This document shows, piece after piece, positions 27,085-36,784 of a stretch of 64,000 bases of DNA. The notes under the pieces were generated by a model. The model did not search any database. It saw only the letters and a list, made by a program, of their open reading frames with translations, and was not told the DNA's origin. Source of the DNA: Actinomycetota bacterium (GTDB taxonomy: Bacteria; Actinomycetota; Thermoleophilia; Solirubrobacterales; 70-9); the NCBI GenBank assembly GCA_018268415.1, contig JAFDWO010000134.1, positions 1 through 64,000 on the forward strand, written 5' to 3'. Each line of letters starts with the position of its first letter. Position 1 is the stretch's first letter. The translations under genes were made by a program, and so were the position numbers.

Positions 27085-28295
27085 CCTTCGCCCCCCTCGG
27101 CGAGCGCGGTGAGGGCCGTGAGCATTCCGTTCGCCGCCACCGCGGCGTCCGCGAGCGTCACCGACTCCTGAGGCGCGTGCGAGATCCCGCCCTCGTTGCG
27201 GACGAAGACCATGCCGGTGGGCAGGCGGGTGCCGACGACGCCCGCGTCGTGACCGGCGAAGCAGGTCACCGACGGTGAGCCCGGCGGCAGCGCATCCGCC
27301 AGCGCGGCCCGGATCGCCGGGTCGAACTCCGAGCCGGGCGACCACGATGCGGTCCGCGCCTCGAACTCGACCGCGGCCGCGCGCGCGATCTCGCGGGCAC
27401 GGTCGAGGACCGCGGCGCGCCACGCCTCCACCGTCGCCGGGTCGATGGCCCGCGCGTCGAGCCAGAGGTCGGCGCGCGCCGGGACCGTCGTCGCCGCGTT
27501 CGGCTGGACCTCGATCCGGGCGGGCGTGAAGACCATCTCCTCGTACCGTCCCGCCTCCTCCTCGGCGGCGACGATCACCCGGGCCGCCGCCGCCAGGGCG
27601 TCGTGGCGTTCGCTCGCCCGGGTCGTGCCGGCGTGGTCGGCCTGACCGCGGACGGTCGCCTGCAGCCGCATCCGCGCTGCCAGGCCGTCGACGGTCGCCG
27701 CGGCGAAGCCGGCTTCGGCGAGCGTCCGGGTCTGGTCGATGTGGAGCTCGACGAAGCCGCGCAGCTTCTCCAGCCAGGCGGGCGCGGAGCCCAGGCCGGC
27801 GGGATCGATCCCGGCCTCGGCGAGGGCGGCGGCGAGCGTCACGCCCCCGTCGTCCACCCGCGCCGGCACGTCCTCGAGGTCGAGCGCCCCGACCAGCGCC
27901 CGCGAGCCGAAGGTCGGGGTGTTGAAGCGGGCCCCCTCCTCGTCGGCGAAGGACACCACGGCCAGCGGGAACTCGGCGCGCTCGGCGGCGGCGAAGGCGG
28001 CGACCACCCCGAGGGCGCCGTCGAAGCGTCCGCCGCGGCGGACGCTGTCGAGGTGCGAGCCGCACGCCCACCACGGCCCCGGCTCGCGCGGGGTCGCCCA
28101 GAGGTTCCCGGCCGGGTCGCGCCGCGGCTCCAGCCCGATCCGGGAAGCCGTGTCCATGAACCACTCGCGGGTCGCGCGGTCCTCCTCGGTCCACGCTTCG
28201 CGGGTGGTCGCGCCGCTCGGGTCGAGCCCGATCGGTTCGACTTCCGCCAGCATCCGCTCCAGGTCCGCGGCCGTGATCACCGCGTCACCCGCCAT
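27081..28295 (-). CDS. M20-family amidohydrolase (allantoate/N-carbamoyl amino acid hydrolase type)
   Basis: 404 aa, hydantoinase/carbamoylase family. Metal ligands: GSHLDSVRRGGRFDGALGV (about residue 79), DEEGARFNTP and HIDQTRTLAEAG, with CFAGHDAGVV near the C-terminus. No hutG is present next to hutF, so this enzyme could hydrolyse N-formylglutamate to glutamate and formate; that is inference from position. ATG at 28295 overlaps hutI by 19 bp; a GTG at 28280 would give the 4-bp overlap seen elsewhere in this operon. Confidence 0.85.
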   Translation of the reverse strand: MAGDAVITAADLERMLAEVEPIGLDPSGATTREAWTEEDRATREWFMDTASRIGLEPRRDPAGNLWATPREPGPWWACGSHLDSVRRGGRFDGALGVVAAFAAAERAEFPLAVVSFADEEGARFNTPTFGSRALVGALDLEDVPARVDDGGVTLAAALAEAGIDPAGLGSAPAWLEKLRGFVELHIDQTRTLAEAGFAAATVDGLAARMRLQATVRGQADHAGTTRASERHDALAAAARVIVAAEEEAGRYEEMVFTPARIEVQPNAATTVPARADLWLDARAIDPATVEAWRAAVLDRAREIARAAAVEFEARTASWSPGSEFDPAIRAALADALPPGSPSVTCFAGHDAGVVGTRLPTGMVFVRNEGGISHAPQESVTLADAAVAANGMLTALTALAEGGEG

Positions 28296-29488
28296 TCCTG
28301 GTCGGGACGAACCCAGACGAGCTCGCCCCCCTCGACCACCGCCGCGACGGGGTTGTGGCCGAACCGGTAGGCGACGTGCTCGATCGGACCGTCGAGGACC
28401 ACCAGGTCCGCCCGCTTGCCGACCTCGATCGAGCCCCGCTCGGCGGCGAGATCAAGCACGTGGGCGGCGTTCAGGGTCGCCGCGATCAGCGCCTCGCGCG
28501 CGGTCCAGCCGTAACGGCGGACGGCGATGCCGATGATCAGCGGCAGCGACTGGACCGGCGAGGTCCCGGGGTTGAAGTCGGTGGCGAGGACGCCGATCGC
28601 ACCGGCGTCGGCCAGCGCCCGGCCCGGCGCGACCTCCTCGTCGCCGAGCAGCTCGGCGCCCGGAAGCAGGACCGCGCCGCACTCCGACCTCGCCAGGCGG
28701 GGCAGGTCCGCCGGCGTGAGGCAGGCAAGGTGGTCGACCGAGCGGGCGCCGAGGTCGAGGGCGACGGGGACCGAGCCATTGGCGTTGAACTGTTCGACGT
28801 GGGCGCGCAGGGGCACGCCGACCTCCGCCGCGAGCGCCCCGAGGCGTTCGAGGTCGGCGTTGCCGAAGGCCATCGACTCGACGAAGATGTCGAGCGCGTC
28901 GACGTCGGTCTCCCGGGCCAGGATCTCGACCTCGTCCATCCACGCGGCGGCGTCGTAGCCGGGCGGCACGACGTGGGCGAACAGACCCGTGACCCGGTCG
29001 GCGCCGAGCTCCCGGCCGAGGCGGACCAGGCGCTCCTCGACGGCGCGGGAGAGGCCGTACCCGGTCTTGGCCTCGAAGGTGGTGGTCCCGCTCCGGAGCA
29101 TCTCGGCGCGCAGCGCCCGCGAGCGGCTCAGCAGGTCCTCGTCGGAGGACTCCGCCAGCGCCCTTGCCGAGGAGGCGATGCCGCCGCCCGAGCGGGTGAT
29201 CTCCTCGTAGGACACCCCGGTCACCTTCTGCTCGTACTCCACGGCGCGCCAGCCGGCGAACGGCAGGTGCGTGTGGCAATCGACGAAGCCGGGGACGACG
29301 GCGGCGCCCGCACAGTCGACGCGGACGGCGGCCGAGTCATCCGCGGCGAGGGCGGCGATGACCCCGTCGCGCACCGCGACCGAGCCGGGGTCGACCGTCG
29401 CTTCCGCGGCCCGGTCGAGCCGCAGGAACGGCTCCCCCGGACCCGGCGGGAGCAGGACCTGGAGGGCGCCGTCGAGAGAGACGCTCAT
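28277..29488 (-). CDS. hutI: Imidazolonepropionase HutI
   Basis: 403 aa amidohydrolase, standard HutI length. Motifs: [19 protein letters not shown] (metal and substrate binding), [20 protein letters not shown] and [10 protein letters not shown]. Hydrolyses 4-imidazolone-5-propionate to N-formimino-glutamate. Start and stop both overlap the neighbouring hut genes. Confidence 0.95.
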   Translation of the reverse strand: MSVSLDGALQVLLPPGPGEPFLRLDRAAEATVDPGSVAVRDGVIAALAADDSAAVRVDCAGAAVVPGFVDCHTHLPFAGWRAVEYEQKVTGVSYEEITRSGGGIASSARALAESSDEDLLSRSRALRAEMLRSGTTTFEAKTGYGLSRAVEERLVRLGRELGADRVTGLFAHVVPPGYDAAAWMDEVEILARETDVDALDIFVESMAFGNADLERLGALAAEVGVPLRAHVEQFNANGSVPVALDLGARSVDHLACLTPADLPRLARSECGAVLLPGAELLGDEEVAPGRALADAGAIGVLATDFNPGTSPVQSLPLIIGIAVRRYGWTAREALIAATLNAAHVLDLAAERGSIEVGKRADLVVLDGPIEHVAYRFGHNPVAAVVEGGELVWVRPDQEWRVTR

Positions 29489-31110
29489 GGCATCGGGATC
29501 CGCACGCCGTGCTCCTCGGCGGCCTGGCGGGCCTCCGGGTAGCCGGCGTCGACGTGCCGCAGGATCCCCATGCCGGGGTCGGCGAGGAGGACGCGTTCGA
29601 TTCGCGCCGCGGCCTCCGGCGTCCCGTCGGCGACGATCACCTGGCCGGCGTGGATCGACTTCCCCATGCCGACCCCGCCGCCGTGGTGGATCGAGACCCA
29701 GGTGGCGCCGGCGGCGGTGTTGATCAGCGCGTTCAGCAGCGGCCAGTCGGCGACCGCGTCGGAGCCGTCCCGCATCGCCTCGGTCTCCCGTTGCGGCGAG
29801 GCGACCGAGCCGGCATCGAGGTGGTCGCGCCCGATCACGATCGGCGCCGAGACCTCGCCGGAGGCGACCATCTCGTTGAAGCGCAGGCCGGCGAGGTGTC
29901 GCTCCCCGTAACCGAGCCAGCAGATCCGTGATGGCAGCCCCTGGAACTTGACCCGCTCCCCGGCCAGCCGGATCCAGCGGGCGATGTGCTCCTGGTCCCC
30001 GAAGAGGTCGAGGATCGCCGCGTCGGTGGCGGCGATGTCGGCGGGATCGCCGGAGAGGGCGACCCAGCGGAACGGGCCCTTGCCCTCGCAGAACAGCGGC
30101 CGGATGTAGGCGGGGACGAAGCCCGGATAGTCGAACGCGTCGGCATCGCCGTGCTCGGCCGCCACGCCGCGCAGGGCGTTGCCGTAGTCGAAGGCCTCGG
30201 CGCCCGTCGCTTTCAGGTCCCGGATCGCGGCAACGTGGGTGAGGACCGACTCGCCGACCCGGCGCAGGTAATCGTCGGGGTCGGCGCGCCGCAGGGCGTC
30301 GGCCTGCTCGATCGTGAGGCCGGCGGGCACGTAACCGTTGAGGGGATCGTGCGCCGAGGTCTGGTCGGTGACGACGTCGACGTGGGTCCCGCGGCGGACG
30401 AGCTCGGGCAGGATCTCGGCGGCGTTGCCGAGCAGGCCGATCGAGAGCGGCCGCCGTTCGGCCACCGCCGCTTCGGCGCGGGCCAGCGCGTCATCGAGAT
30501 CGGCGGCCCGCTCGTCGAGGTAACCGGTGGCGATCCGCCGCTCGATCCGTTGCAGGTCGACCTCGATGCAGAGGCCGACGCCCTCGCACATCGTGATCGC
30601 CAGCGGTTGCGCGCCGCCCATGCCGCCGAGGCCGGCGGTCACCACCAGGCGGCCGGCGAGCGTGCCGTCGAAGCGCTCGCGGGCGACCGCGGCGAAGGTC
30701 TCGTACGTCCCCTGCAGGATCCCCTGGGTCCCGATGTAGATCCAGGAGCCGGCGGTCATCTGCCCGTACATCATCAGGCCCGCCGCTTCCAGCCGGCGGA
30801 AGTTCTCCCAGTCCGCCCAGTCGCCGACCAGGTTCGAGTTGGCGATCAGGACGCGCGGCGCGTCGGCGTGGGTCCGGAACACCCCGACCGGCTTGCCCGA
30901 CTGGACCAGCAGGGTCTCGTCGCCCTCCAGCATCTTCAGCTCGGCGATGATCGCCTCGAGCGCCGCCTTGTTGCGGGCGGCGCGGCCGATGCCGCCGTAG
31001 ACGACCAGATCCTCCGGCTTCTCGGCGACGTCCGGGTGCAGGTTGTTTTCCAGCATCCGCAGGGCGGCCTCCTGCTGCCACCCCTTGCACCTCAGCTCGG
31101 ACCCGATCAT
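29485..31110 (-). CDS. hutU: Urocanate hydratase HutU
   Basis: 541 aa. Typical blocks: [23 protein letters not shown] (NAD-binding), the active-site region [19 protein letters not shown] with the conserved Cys, and [16 protein letters not shown]. Uses NAD as electrophile to hydrate urocanate. ATG at 31110 overlaps the IclR stop. Histidine ammonia-lyase (hutH) is not in this window. Confidence 0.96.
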   Translation of the reverse strand: MIGSELRCKGWQQEAALRMLENNLHPDVAEKPEDLVVYGGIGRAARNKAALEAIIAELKMLEGDETLLVQSGKPVGVFRTHADAPRVLIANSNLVGDWADWENFRRLEAAGLMMYGQMTAGSWIYIGTQGILQGTYETFAAVARERFDGTLAGRLVVTAGLGGMGGAQPLAITMCEGVGLCIEVDLQRIERRIATGYLDERAADLDDALARAEAAVAERRPLSIGLLGNAAEILPELVRRGTHVDVVTDQTSAHDPLNGYVPAGLTIEQADALRRADPDDYLRRVGESVLTHVAAIRDLKATGAEAFDYGNALRGVAAEHGDADAFDYPGFVPAYIRPLFCEGKGPFRWVALSGDPADIAATDAAILDLFGDQEHIARWIRLAGERVKFQGLPSRICWLGYGERHLAGLRFNEMVASGEVSAPIVIGRDHLDAGSVASPQRETEAMRDGSDAVADWPLLNALINTAAGATWVSIHHGGGVGMGKSIHAGQVIVADGTPEAAARIERVLLADPGMGILRHVDAGYPEARQAAEEHGVRIPMP

Positions 31111-31784
31111 GCCGCCACCGCCTTCCGGTCGTCGATTGCTCCAAGTCCTTCCGACAGCGCCCGGCAGTGCTCGACCAGGCAGGCGCCGATCTCTTCGATC
31201 TTCGCCCGATCGGTGCGGTAGGAGGGGGCGAGGACGCTGAGCGCGGCGATGATCCCGCCGGAGGCGCCGCGCACCGGCGCCGCCACCGCCACCACGTCGG
31301 GTTCGACCGAGCCCTCGGTCCAGGCGTAACCGCTCGCGTCGACGTCGCCGGTGAGGGCGGCGCCCATCGCGGTGCCGGTCATCGGGATCGAACGGCCGAC
31401 CCAGCCGACGCCCTGGATCAGGCGGGGGCTCGCCACCTGCCGCAGGTAGAGCACCCGCTCCCCTTCGATCTGGATCCCCAGGTTGGCCGTCTCCCCGGTG
31501 TCGTGGGCGATTTCCATCAGGTGCGGGCCGGAGTGCTCGTGCACGGAGTCCTCGCGCAGCGCCGCGGCGCCGATCTGGATCAGGCGGTGGCCCGGGTGAT
31601 AGCCGCCGTCGACGTCACGGGAGGCGAACCCGCTGTCGACGAGGGCGGCGAGCAGGCGCAGAGCCGTGCTCGGGGGAAGCTGCGAGGCCCGGGCGAGGTC
31701 GCTCAGGGACTTGCCCTGATCGGGGTCCGCGAGGTCGGTCAGGAGTTTGAGGGTCCGGTCTACGGAGCGGGTTGAGCTTGCCAT
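31107..31784 (-). CDS. IclR-family transcriptional regulator
   Basis: 225 aa from the ATG at 31784. N-terminal winged HTH ([29 protein letters not shown]) and C-terminal IclR effector domain ([21 protein letters not shown]...[17 protein letters not shown]). An ATG at 31796 is possible, but TATGCT at 31797-31792 gives a leaderless start at 31784. It is the first gene of the hut operon and divergent from a crotonase gene, so likely regulates both. Confidence 0.88.
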   Translation of the reverse strand: MASSTRSVDRTLKLLTDLADPDQGKSLSDLARASQLPPSTALRLLAALVDSGFASRDVDGGYHPGHRLIQIGAAALREDSVHEHSGPHLMEIAHDTGETANLGIQIEGERVLYLRQVASPRLIQGVGWVGRSIPMTGTAMGAALTGDVDASGYAWTEGSVEPDVVAVAAPVRGASGGIIAALSVLAPSYRTDRAKIEEIGACLVEHCRALSEGLGAIDDRKAVAA

Positions 31785-31791
31785 GCGGCTT

Positions 31792-31826
31792 AGCATACAG
31801 TGGCAGACCGTTCCATTGTGTAGAAC
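31792..31826. promoter_or_regulatory. Divergent promoter/operator between IclR and enoyl-CoA hydratase genes
   Basis: On the minus strand TATGCT (31797-31792) is 7 nt before the IclR ATG. GTTCCATTGTGTAGAAC (31810-31826) has GTTC/GAAC arms in the style of IclR operators and lies between the two divergent genes. Confidence 0.45.
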
Positions 31827-31844
31827 GCTGCTGAAGGAGGGAAA

Positions 31845-32606
31845 ATGGCCGACGAGCTACTGATCGAGCGCTCCGGACCGGTGCTGGAACTGGTGATCAA
31901 CCGGCCCGAGGCGCGCAACGCGCTCAACCTGGCGGTGGCCGAGGGGATCGCGCGGGGGCTGGACACGCTCGACCGGGACCCGACCCTCGGCGTCGGGGTG
32001 ATCGCCGCCACCGGCCCCAACTTCTCCTCCGGGATGGACCTCAAGGCCTTCGCCCGCGGCGAGGTCCCGGAGGTCGCGGACCGGGGCTTCGCCGGCATCG
32101 TCGAGCGGCCCGCCACCAAGCCACTGATCGCCGCGGTCGAGGGGTACGCGGTCGCGGGTGGCTTCGAGGTCGCGCTCGCCTGCGACCTGATCGTCGCCTC
32201 CCGCGAGGCGAAGTTCAGCCTGCCGGAGGTCAAGGTCGGCCTGATCGCCGCCGGCGGCGCCCTCCTGCGCCTCCCCCGCCGCATTCCCTACAACGAGGCA
32301 GCGCGCCTGGCGCTCACCGGTGACTTCCTCACCGCCGAGCGAGCCGACGCCCTCGGCCTCCTGGCCGCCGTCGTCGACCCCGGCGAGGCGCGCGGCGCGG
32401 CAGGCGCCCTGGCCGCGAGGATCGCCGCGAACGCCCCCCTCGCCCTCGCCGCCACGAAGGCGTCCCTGGCCCTCTCCTCCGTCCCCGAGCCGGAGGCCTG
32501 GCCCGCCCAGCGCGTCATCGATGATCGGATCAAGGCCTCCGCGGACGCCCGGGAGGGCGCCCGCGCGTTCGCCGAGAAGCGCCCGCCGGCGTGGAGCGGT
32601 AGCTGA
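31845..32606 (+). CDS. Enoyl-CoA hydratase/isomerase (crotonase family)
   Basis: 253 aa. Crotonase features: NRPEARNALNLA, FSSGMDLKAFARG (oxyanion-hole loop), AVAGGFEVALACDLIVAS and ALALAATKASL. ATG has a strong GGAGGG 5 nt upstream, unlike its leaderless neighbours. Divergent from the hut-operon IclR gene and convergent with the 3-hydroxyacyl-CoA dehydrogenase gene. Confidence 0.93.
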   Translation: MADELLIERSGPVLELVINRPEARNALNLAVAEGIARGLDTLDRDPTLGVGVIAATGPNFSSGMDLKAFARGEVPEVADRGFAGIVERPATKPLIAAVEGYAVAGGFEVALACDLIVASREAKFSLPEVKVGLIAAGGALLRLPRRIPYNEAARLALTGDFLTAERADALGLLAAVVDPGEARGAAGALAARIAANAPLALAATKASLALSSVPEPEAWPAQRVIDDRIKASADAREGARAFAEKRPPAWSGS

Positions 32607-32630
32607 CCGGAGCGACCTCCCGCCGCCGCC

Positions 32631-33773
32631 TCAGACGAGGCCGGCGAGGCGCGGGGCGGGGCGGTAGGCCTCGCCATGGTCCTCGCGCATGCCGACCAGG
32701 CGGCGGTGGACCGCGGCGAAGCCGAGGCGACGGCCGATCTCCAGGGGCCCCAGCGGCCAGCGGTAGCCGAGGCGCATCGCGAGGTCGATGTCGGGCTCGG
32801 CGGCGATGCCCTCTTCGAGGGCGAAGGCACCCTCGTTGACGAGGCAGGCGCTGATCCAGCCCACCACCGCGACCGCCTCGGGGCCGGCGAGCTCCTCCAG
32901 CCGGCGGGGGTCGGTGAGCAGGCCGGGCCCACCGCCCGCGGGGTCCGGACCCCGCCTTGAGGCGGGGTCGTAGTCGTAGAACCCGGCGCCGGTCTTGCGG
33001 CCGAGCCTGCCGGCGGCGACCATCTGCACGAGGGTCCGGTGAGGGCGCCAGCGAGGCTCGCCGAAGGACTGGCGGAAGAACGATTCGGCGACCCCGAGGC
33101 TGACGTCGGCACCGACCAGGTCGATCAGCTCGAAAGGGCCCATCGGGAAGCCCACCAGGCGGCAGGCGAGGTCGACCCGGGCGGGCCGGACCCCGAGCGC
33201 CGCCGCGCAACGGAGGCCCTCGGTGGTGAACGGACGGGCACAGCGGTTGGCGAGAAAACCGATCCCGTCGGCGACCCGGATCGGCGTCTTGCCCAGCGTT
33301 CGCGCCAGCTCCTCGCCGTGCGCCACCACGTCCGCCGCGGTGCGCCCGCCGACCACCACCTCGACCAGCTCCATCGCCTTCACCGGGTTGAAGAAGTGCA
33401 GGCCGAGGAAGCGGGAGGGATCGGGCACGGTGGCCGCCAGCGCCTCGACCGAGAGCGACGAGGTGTTGGTGGCCAGCACCGCGTCGGGGGCGACGACGGC
33501 GGCCAGCTCGGCGAAGATCGCCCGCTTCAGGCCGAGGTCCTCGGGCGCCGCCTCGATCACCGTCCCGCACTCGGCGAGGCCCGCCGCCGCGTCGACCACC
33601 CGCACGCTGCCGGCCCTCGCCGGCTTCTCCGCCGCCCGCTCGCGCGCCGCCGGGCTCGGCTCGAGGACCACCACGTCGAGCCCGGCCCGCGCGGCGACCG
33701 TGGCGATCCCGCGCCCCATCGTCCCGGCGCCGACGACCCCGAGCGGGCGCGCCGCCGGGGCGCCGTCAGCCAC
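32631..33773 (-). CDS. 3-hydroxyacyl-CoA dehydrogenase
   Basis: 380 aa. N-terminal Rossmann domain with GAGTMGRGIATVAARAG, then NTSSLSVEALA, GLHFFNPVKAMELVEVV (catalytic His) and the C-terminal dimerisation domain starting GRKTGAGFYDYD. NAD-dependent oxidation of 3-hydroxyacyl-CoA. A hairpin (32948-32969) lies inside the gene and encodes a Gly/Pro/Arg-rich loop, ASRRGPDPAGGG. GTG start overlaps the crotonase gene by 8 bp. Last gene of the long IclR-headed operon. Confidence 0.94.
   Translation of the reverse strand: MADGAPAARPLGVVGAGTMGRGIATVAARAGLDVVVLEPSPAARERAAEKPARAGSVRVVDAAAGLAECGTVIEAAPEDLGLKRAIFAELAAVVAPDAVLATNTSSLSVEALAATVPDPSRFLGLHFFNPVKAMELVEVVVGGRTAADVVAHGEELARTLGKTPIRVADGIGFLANRCARPFTTEGLRCAAALGVRPARVDLACRLVGFPMGPFELIDLVGADVSLGVAESFFRQSFGEPRWRPHRTLVQMVAAGRLGRKTGAGFYDYDPASRRGPDPAGGGPGLLTDPRRLEELAGPEAVAVVGWISACLVNEGAFALEEGIAAEPDIDLAMRLGYRWPLGPLEIGRRLGFAAVHRRLVGMREDHGEAYRPAPRLAGLV
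32948..32969. repeat. Hairpin inside hydroxyacyl-CoA dehydrogenase gene
   Basis: GACCCCGCC (32948-32956) and GGCGGGGTC (32961-32969) pair perfectly across the loop TTGA. It falls in a variable loop of the protein between the two domains. Confidence 0.6.
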
Positions 33774-34578
33774 GGGCGGCGAGCTTCGCCTCGAGCTCGG
33801 CGACCCGCGCCGCGAGGAGCGCCTTCGCCTCCTCGGTGTTGTGGCTCAGCTGGTGGGCGAGGAAGTGGTAGGCGGCGGCGTCGTCGCGGCCGCGGCGGCG
33901 CTCGATGAAGTCGAAGCTCAGCTTCGAGAGGGCGAGCGCCTCGCGCGGCACGCGGGAGAGCCCGGCGACGACCTCCTCGACCTTGGCGTCGAGCCCCTCC
34001 GGCTCGACCACCCAGTTGACCAGGCCCAGCTGCAGGGCCTGCGCGGCTCCGATCCCCTCGCTCAGCCAGAGCAGCTGCTTCGCCTGCCGCACGCCGAGGT
34101 CCCAGGCGAAGGTCGGCAGCTCGACGTCGTCGGCGCCCTGGTCTCGGGTGACCCGCGAGGAGAACTGCGCGTCGCTCGAGGCCACCACCAGGTCGGTCGC
34201 CGAGACCAGCATCATCGCCGCCGCCACGCAGTGGCCCTGGACCCGGGCGACCGTCGGCATCGGCAGCTCCCGCAGCAGCGTCACCGGCCGCACGAAGACC
34301 TCGGCCTCCTGCCACATCCGCGTCTCCACCGCCTCCAGGTTGCGGGCGTAGTCCTCGTCCTGGACCGCCGCGTTGAGGTCGTGCCCGGCGCTGAAGGTGG
34401 GCCCGGCGCCCGCCAGGACGACCACCCGGATGTCGCGCCGGTCCCGCGTCTCGACCAGGACCCGCTCCAGCTCGCGCAGCAGGGTCGGGCTCTGGGCGTT
34501 GCGCTTGCCCGGGCGATTGAGCGTGATCCAGCGCGCCTCGCCCCGGTCCTCGACCAGGATCGTCGCCTCCTCGTTCAT
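33766..34578 (-). CDS. Enoyl-CoA hydratase/isomerase (crotonase family)
   Basis: 270 aa. Crotonase features: LNRPGKRNAQSPTLLRELE, FSAGHDLNAAV and VQGHCVAAAMMLVSATDLVVAS. ATG at 34578 overlaps the stop of the acyl-CoA dehydrogenase gene and has GAGGAGG upstream. Hydrates the enoyl-CoA made by the adjacent dehydrogenases. The C-terminal helix is charged and longer than average. Confidence 0.93.
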   Translation of the reverse strand: MNEEATILVEDRGEARWITLNRPGKRNAQSPTLLRELERVLVETRDRRDIRVVVLAGAGPTFSAGHDLNAAVQDEDYARNLEAVETRMWQEAEVFVRPVTLLRELPMPTVARVQGHCVAAAMMLVSATDLVVASSDAQFSSRVTRDQGADDVELPTFAWDLGVRQAKQLLWLSEGIGAAQALQLGLVNWVVEPEGLDAKVEEVVAGLSRVPREALALSKLSFDFIERRRGRDDAAAYHFLAHQLSHNTEEAKALLAARVAELEAKLAARG

Positions 34579-35627
34579 GACCTCCTCCTCTCCAGGTAGC
34601 CGGCGCCGACCGCCTCGGCGCTCCTGCCCTCGCCGCCGAGCAGGTACTGGTCGGCGAGGATCCGTCGGTAGAAGAGGTGCAGGCCGAGCTCCCAGGAGAA
34701 GCCGATGCCGCCGTGGACCTGGATCGAGGCCTCGCAGGCCTCGCGGGCGGCGGCCGGCAGGGCGTGGCAGAGCACGGCCAGGTGGCCGTCCAGAGCCTCG
34801 TCGCCGGGCCCGTCCTCGGCCGCGAGGTCGACGTAGCGGCCGATCCCGGCGCGGCCGATCTCGACCCCGAGCTTGGCGCCGGCGAGCAGGTGGGCGACCG
34901 CCTGGAAGCCGGCGATCTCCTGTCCAAACTGGCGGCGCCGGCCGGCGTACTCGACCGCCGTCTCGAGGCAACGCTCGCCCGCGCCGAAGGCCTCGCAGAC
35001 CAGCATCAGCTCGTACTCGCGGCGGACCGCGGCGGCCTTGGAGCCGACCAGCGAGGCGAACGGCGCGGCGGCGGTGACCTCGACGCGGGAGAGGCCCTGG
35101 CCGGAATCGAGCGCGAGGAACGGCTCGACCGCCACCGCGCTCCCCTCCCCCAGCCCGTACAGCGAGATCGCCGCCGGCGCCAGGACGACGAGCACCTCGG
35201 CCCCCTCCGGCACCGCGGCCGCGAGGGTGGCGCCGTCGCCCGCGAGCGCCACCGCCCCGCCCAGGGTCCCCTCCGCAGCGCGCTCCAGCAGGCCACCGGC
35301 GCGCTCGCATCCCCCCGCCGCCACCGCGGCCACGGCCGGCGCCAGGCCGAACGCCCCGTCGCGGAGCGCGGCGGGAACCAGGTGGCGACCGAAGACGGCG
35401 GCCAGGCGCGCCCGCTCGCCGACTCCGATCCCGAGGCCGCCGGCGTCTTCGGCGAGGGCGACGAGGTCGATGCCGAGCTCCCGGATCGTGCCCAGCGCCG
35501 CGGCCTCGAGCGCGCAGTCCTCGGCGGTCGCCGCGAGCAGCGCCTCGGTGGTGAGGATCTGCGCCAGCGACTCGTCCAGCGAGCGGGCCAGCTCGGCGCC
35601 CGCGCCGGTGTCCGCGGGCGTGCTCAT
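34575..35627 (-). CDS. Acyl-CoA dehydrogenase, small/degenerate subunit
   Basis: 350 aa, shorter than usual (380-400). The C-terminal acyl-CoA dehydrogenase motifs remain (AGRRRQFGQEIAGFQAVAH, IQVHGGIGFSWE), but the middle beta domain is alanine-rich and lacks the usual FAD/substrate strings. It is coupled (ATGA) to a full-length paralogue, as in alpha2-beta2 heteromeric FadE pairs of actinobacterial steroid degradation. I infer that it is one half of a heterotetramer. Confidence 0.88.
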   Translation of the reverse strand: MSTPADTGAGAELARSLDESLAQILTTEALLAATAEDCALEAAALGTIRELGIDLVALAEDAGGLGIGVGERARLAAVFGRHLVPAALRDGAFGLAPAVAAVAAGGCERAGGLLERAAEGTLGGAVALAGDGATLAAAVPEGAEVLVVLAPAAISLYGLGEGSAVAVEPFLALDSGQGLSRVEVTAAAPFASLVGSKAAAVRREYELMLVCEAFGAGERCLETAVEYAGRRRQFGQEIAGFQAVAHLLAGAKLGVEIGRAGIGRYVDLAAEDGPGDEALDGHLAVLCHALPAAAREACEASIQVHGGIGFSWELGLHLFYRRILADQYLLGGEGRSAEAVGAGYLERRRS

Positions 35628-36784
35628 CGCGAGGCCCCGAGGCCGAGCAGCTGGCGGGAGATGATGTTGAGCTGGATCTCGGTGCTGCCGCCGTAGATGC
35701 TCACCGAGCGTCCCTCCAACAGGTCGTGGGTCCAGTGGTTCATCGCCAGCGCGACGTCGGGACCGAGCAGCTCCAGCGCGGTGGCGAAGAGGCGCTGCTC
35801 GACCCGCGAGAGGAAGAGCTTGTCGATCGAGGTCGAGCCCGGCGGCAGCGTCCCCGCCGCCTGCGCCGCCAGGGTCCGGTACCCCTGCGCCTTCAGCAGC
35901 TCGAGGTCGGCGTGGAGGCGACCGACCTGGCGCCGCACTTCGCGCTCGCCGGCGGTGCCGGCGGCGAGCAGCGCGTCGACCAGGTCCTCCAGCGCCCGGC
36001 GCAGTCGGATCTGGCGCTCCAGCACGAAGAGGCCGCGCTCGTAGGAGAGCATCTGCATCGCCGCCTTCCAGCCGTTGCCGAGGCCGCCGATCACGTCGTC
36101 TACCCGCGCCTCGACATCGTCGAGGAAGACCTCGTTGAAGTGGCGCTCACCGAGCATCTGCGGCAGGGCGACGACGTTCACCCCCGGGTCCTCCATGTCG
36201 ACGATCACCAGCGAGAGGCCGCGGTGGCGCTCGGAGCCCGGCTCGGTGCGAACCAGGCAGGCGCAACGGCGGGCGATGTGGGCGCGCGAGGTCCAGACCT
36301 TCTGGCCGGTGACGAGGATCCGGTCACCGTCGACCCGCCCGCGGGTGCGGATCGCCGCCAGGTCGGAGCCCGCCTCGGGCTCGGAGAAGCCCTGGCACCA
36401 GGACTCGGTCGCGTCGAGCATCGGCGGCAGGTAGCGCTCCGCCTGAGCCTCGTCACCGAAGTCCATGATCGTCGGCCCGCACATGTAGACGCCGATCCGG
36501 TTGATCAGCTCCGGCATCGAGCTCGCCGCCAACTCCTCGGAGAAGACCGCCTCGGCGCGCAGGTCGAGCCCGCCGCCGCCATAACGCTCCGGCCACGACA
36601 GGCCGACGAAGCCCGCCTCGTGCAGCTGCGCCTGCCAGCGCACCAGAGCGTCGAGGCGCTCGCCGAAATCCTGCGGCGGCGGCCCCGGATCGTGGGCGCC
36701 CATCCAGGCGCGGATGCGACCGCGCAGCTCTTCGTCCTCGGGACGGAAGCGCAGCGTCTCGACCGGCAGCGGCCCGGCGCTCAC
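35624..36784 (-). CDS. Acyl-CoA dehydrogenase, large subunit
   Basis: 386 aa from GTG. Motifs: FVGLSWPERYGGGGL, WCQGFSEPEAGSDLAAIRTRG (FAD/substrate), GQKVWTSRAHIA, and the terminal SIYGGSTEIQLNIISRQLLGL. Forms the FAD enzyme with the 350-aa partner encoded next. GTG start overlaps the phosphotransferase gene stop. Confidence 0.93.
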   Translation of the reverse strand: MSAGPLPVETLRFRPEDEELRGRIRAWMGAHDPGPPPQDFGERLDALVRWQAQLHEAGFVGLSWPERYGGGGLDLRAEAVFSEELAASSMPELINRIGVYMCGPTIMDFGDEAQAERYLPPMLDATESWCQGFSEPEAGSDLAAIRTRGRVDGDRILVTGQKVWTSRAHIARRCACLVRTEPGSERHRGLSLVIVDMEDPGVNVVALPQMLGERHFNEVFLDDVEARVDDVIGGLGNGWKAAMQMLSYERGLFVLERQIRLRRALEDLVDALLAAGTAGEREVRRQVGRLHADLELLKAQGYRTLAAQAAGTLPPGSTSIDKLFLSRVEQRLFATALELLGPDVALAMNHWTHDLLEGRSVSIYGGSTEIQLNIISRQLLGLGASR

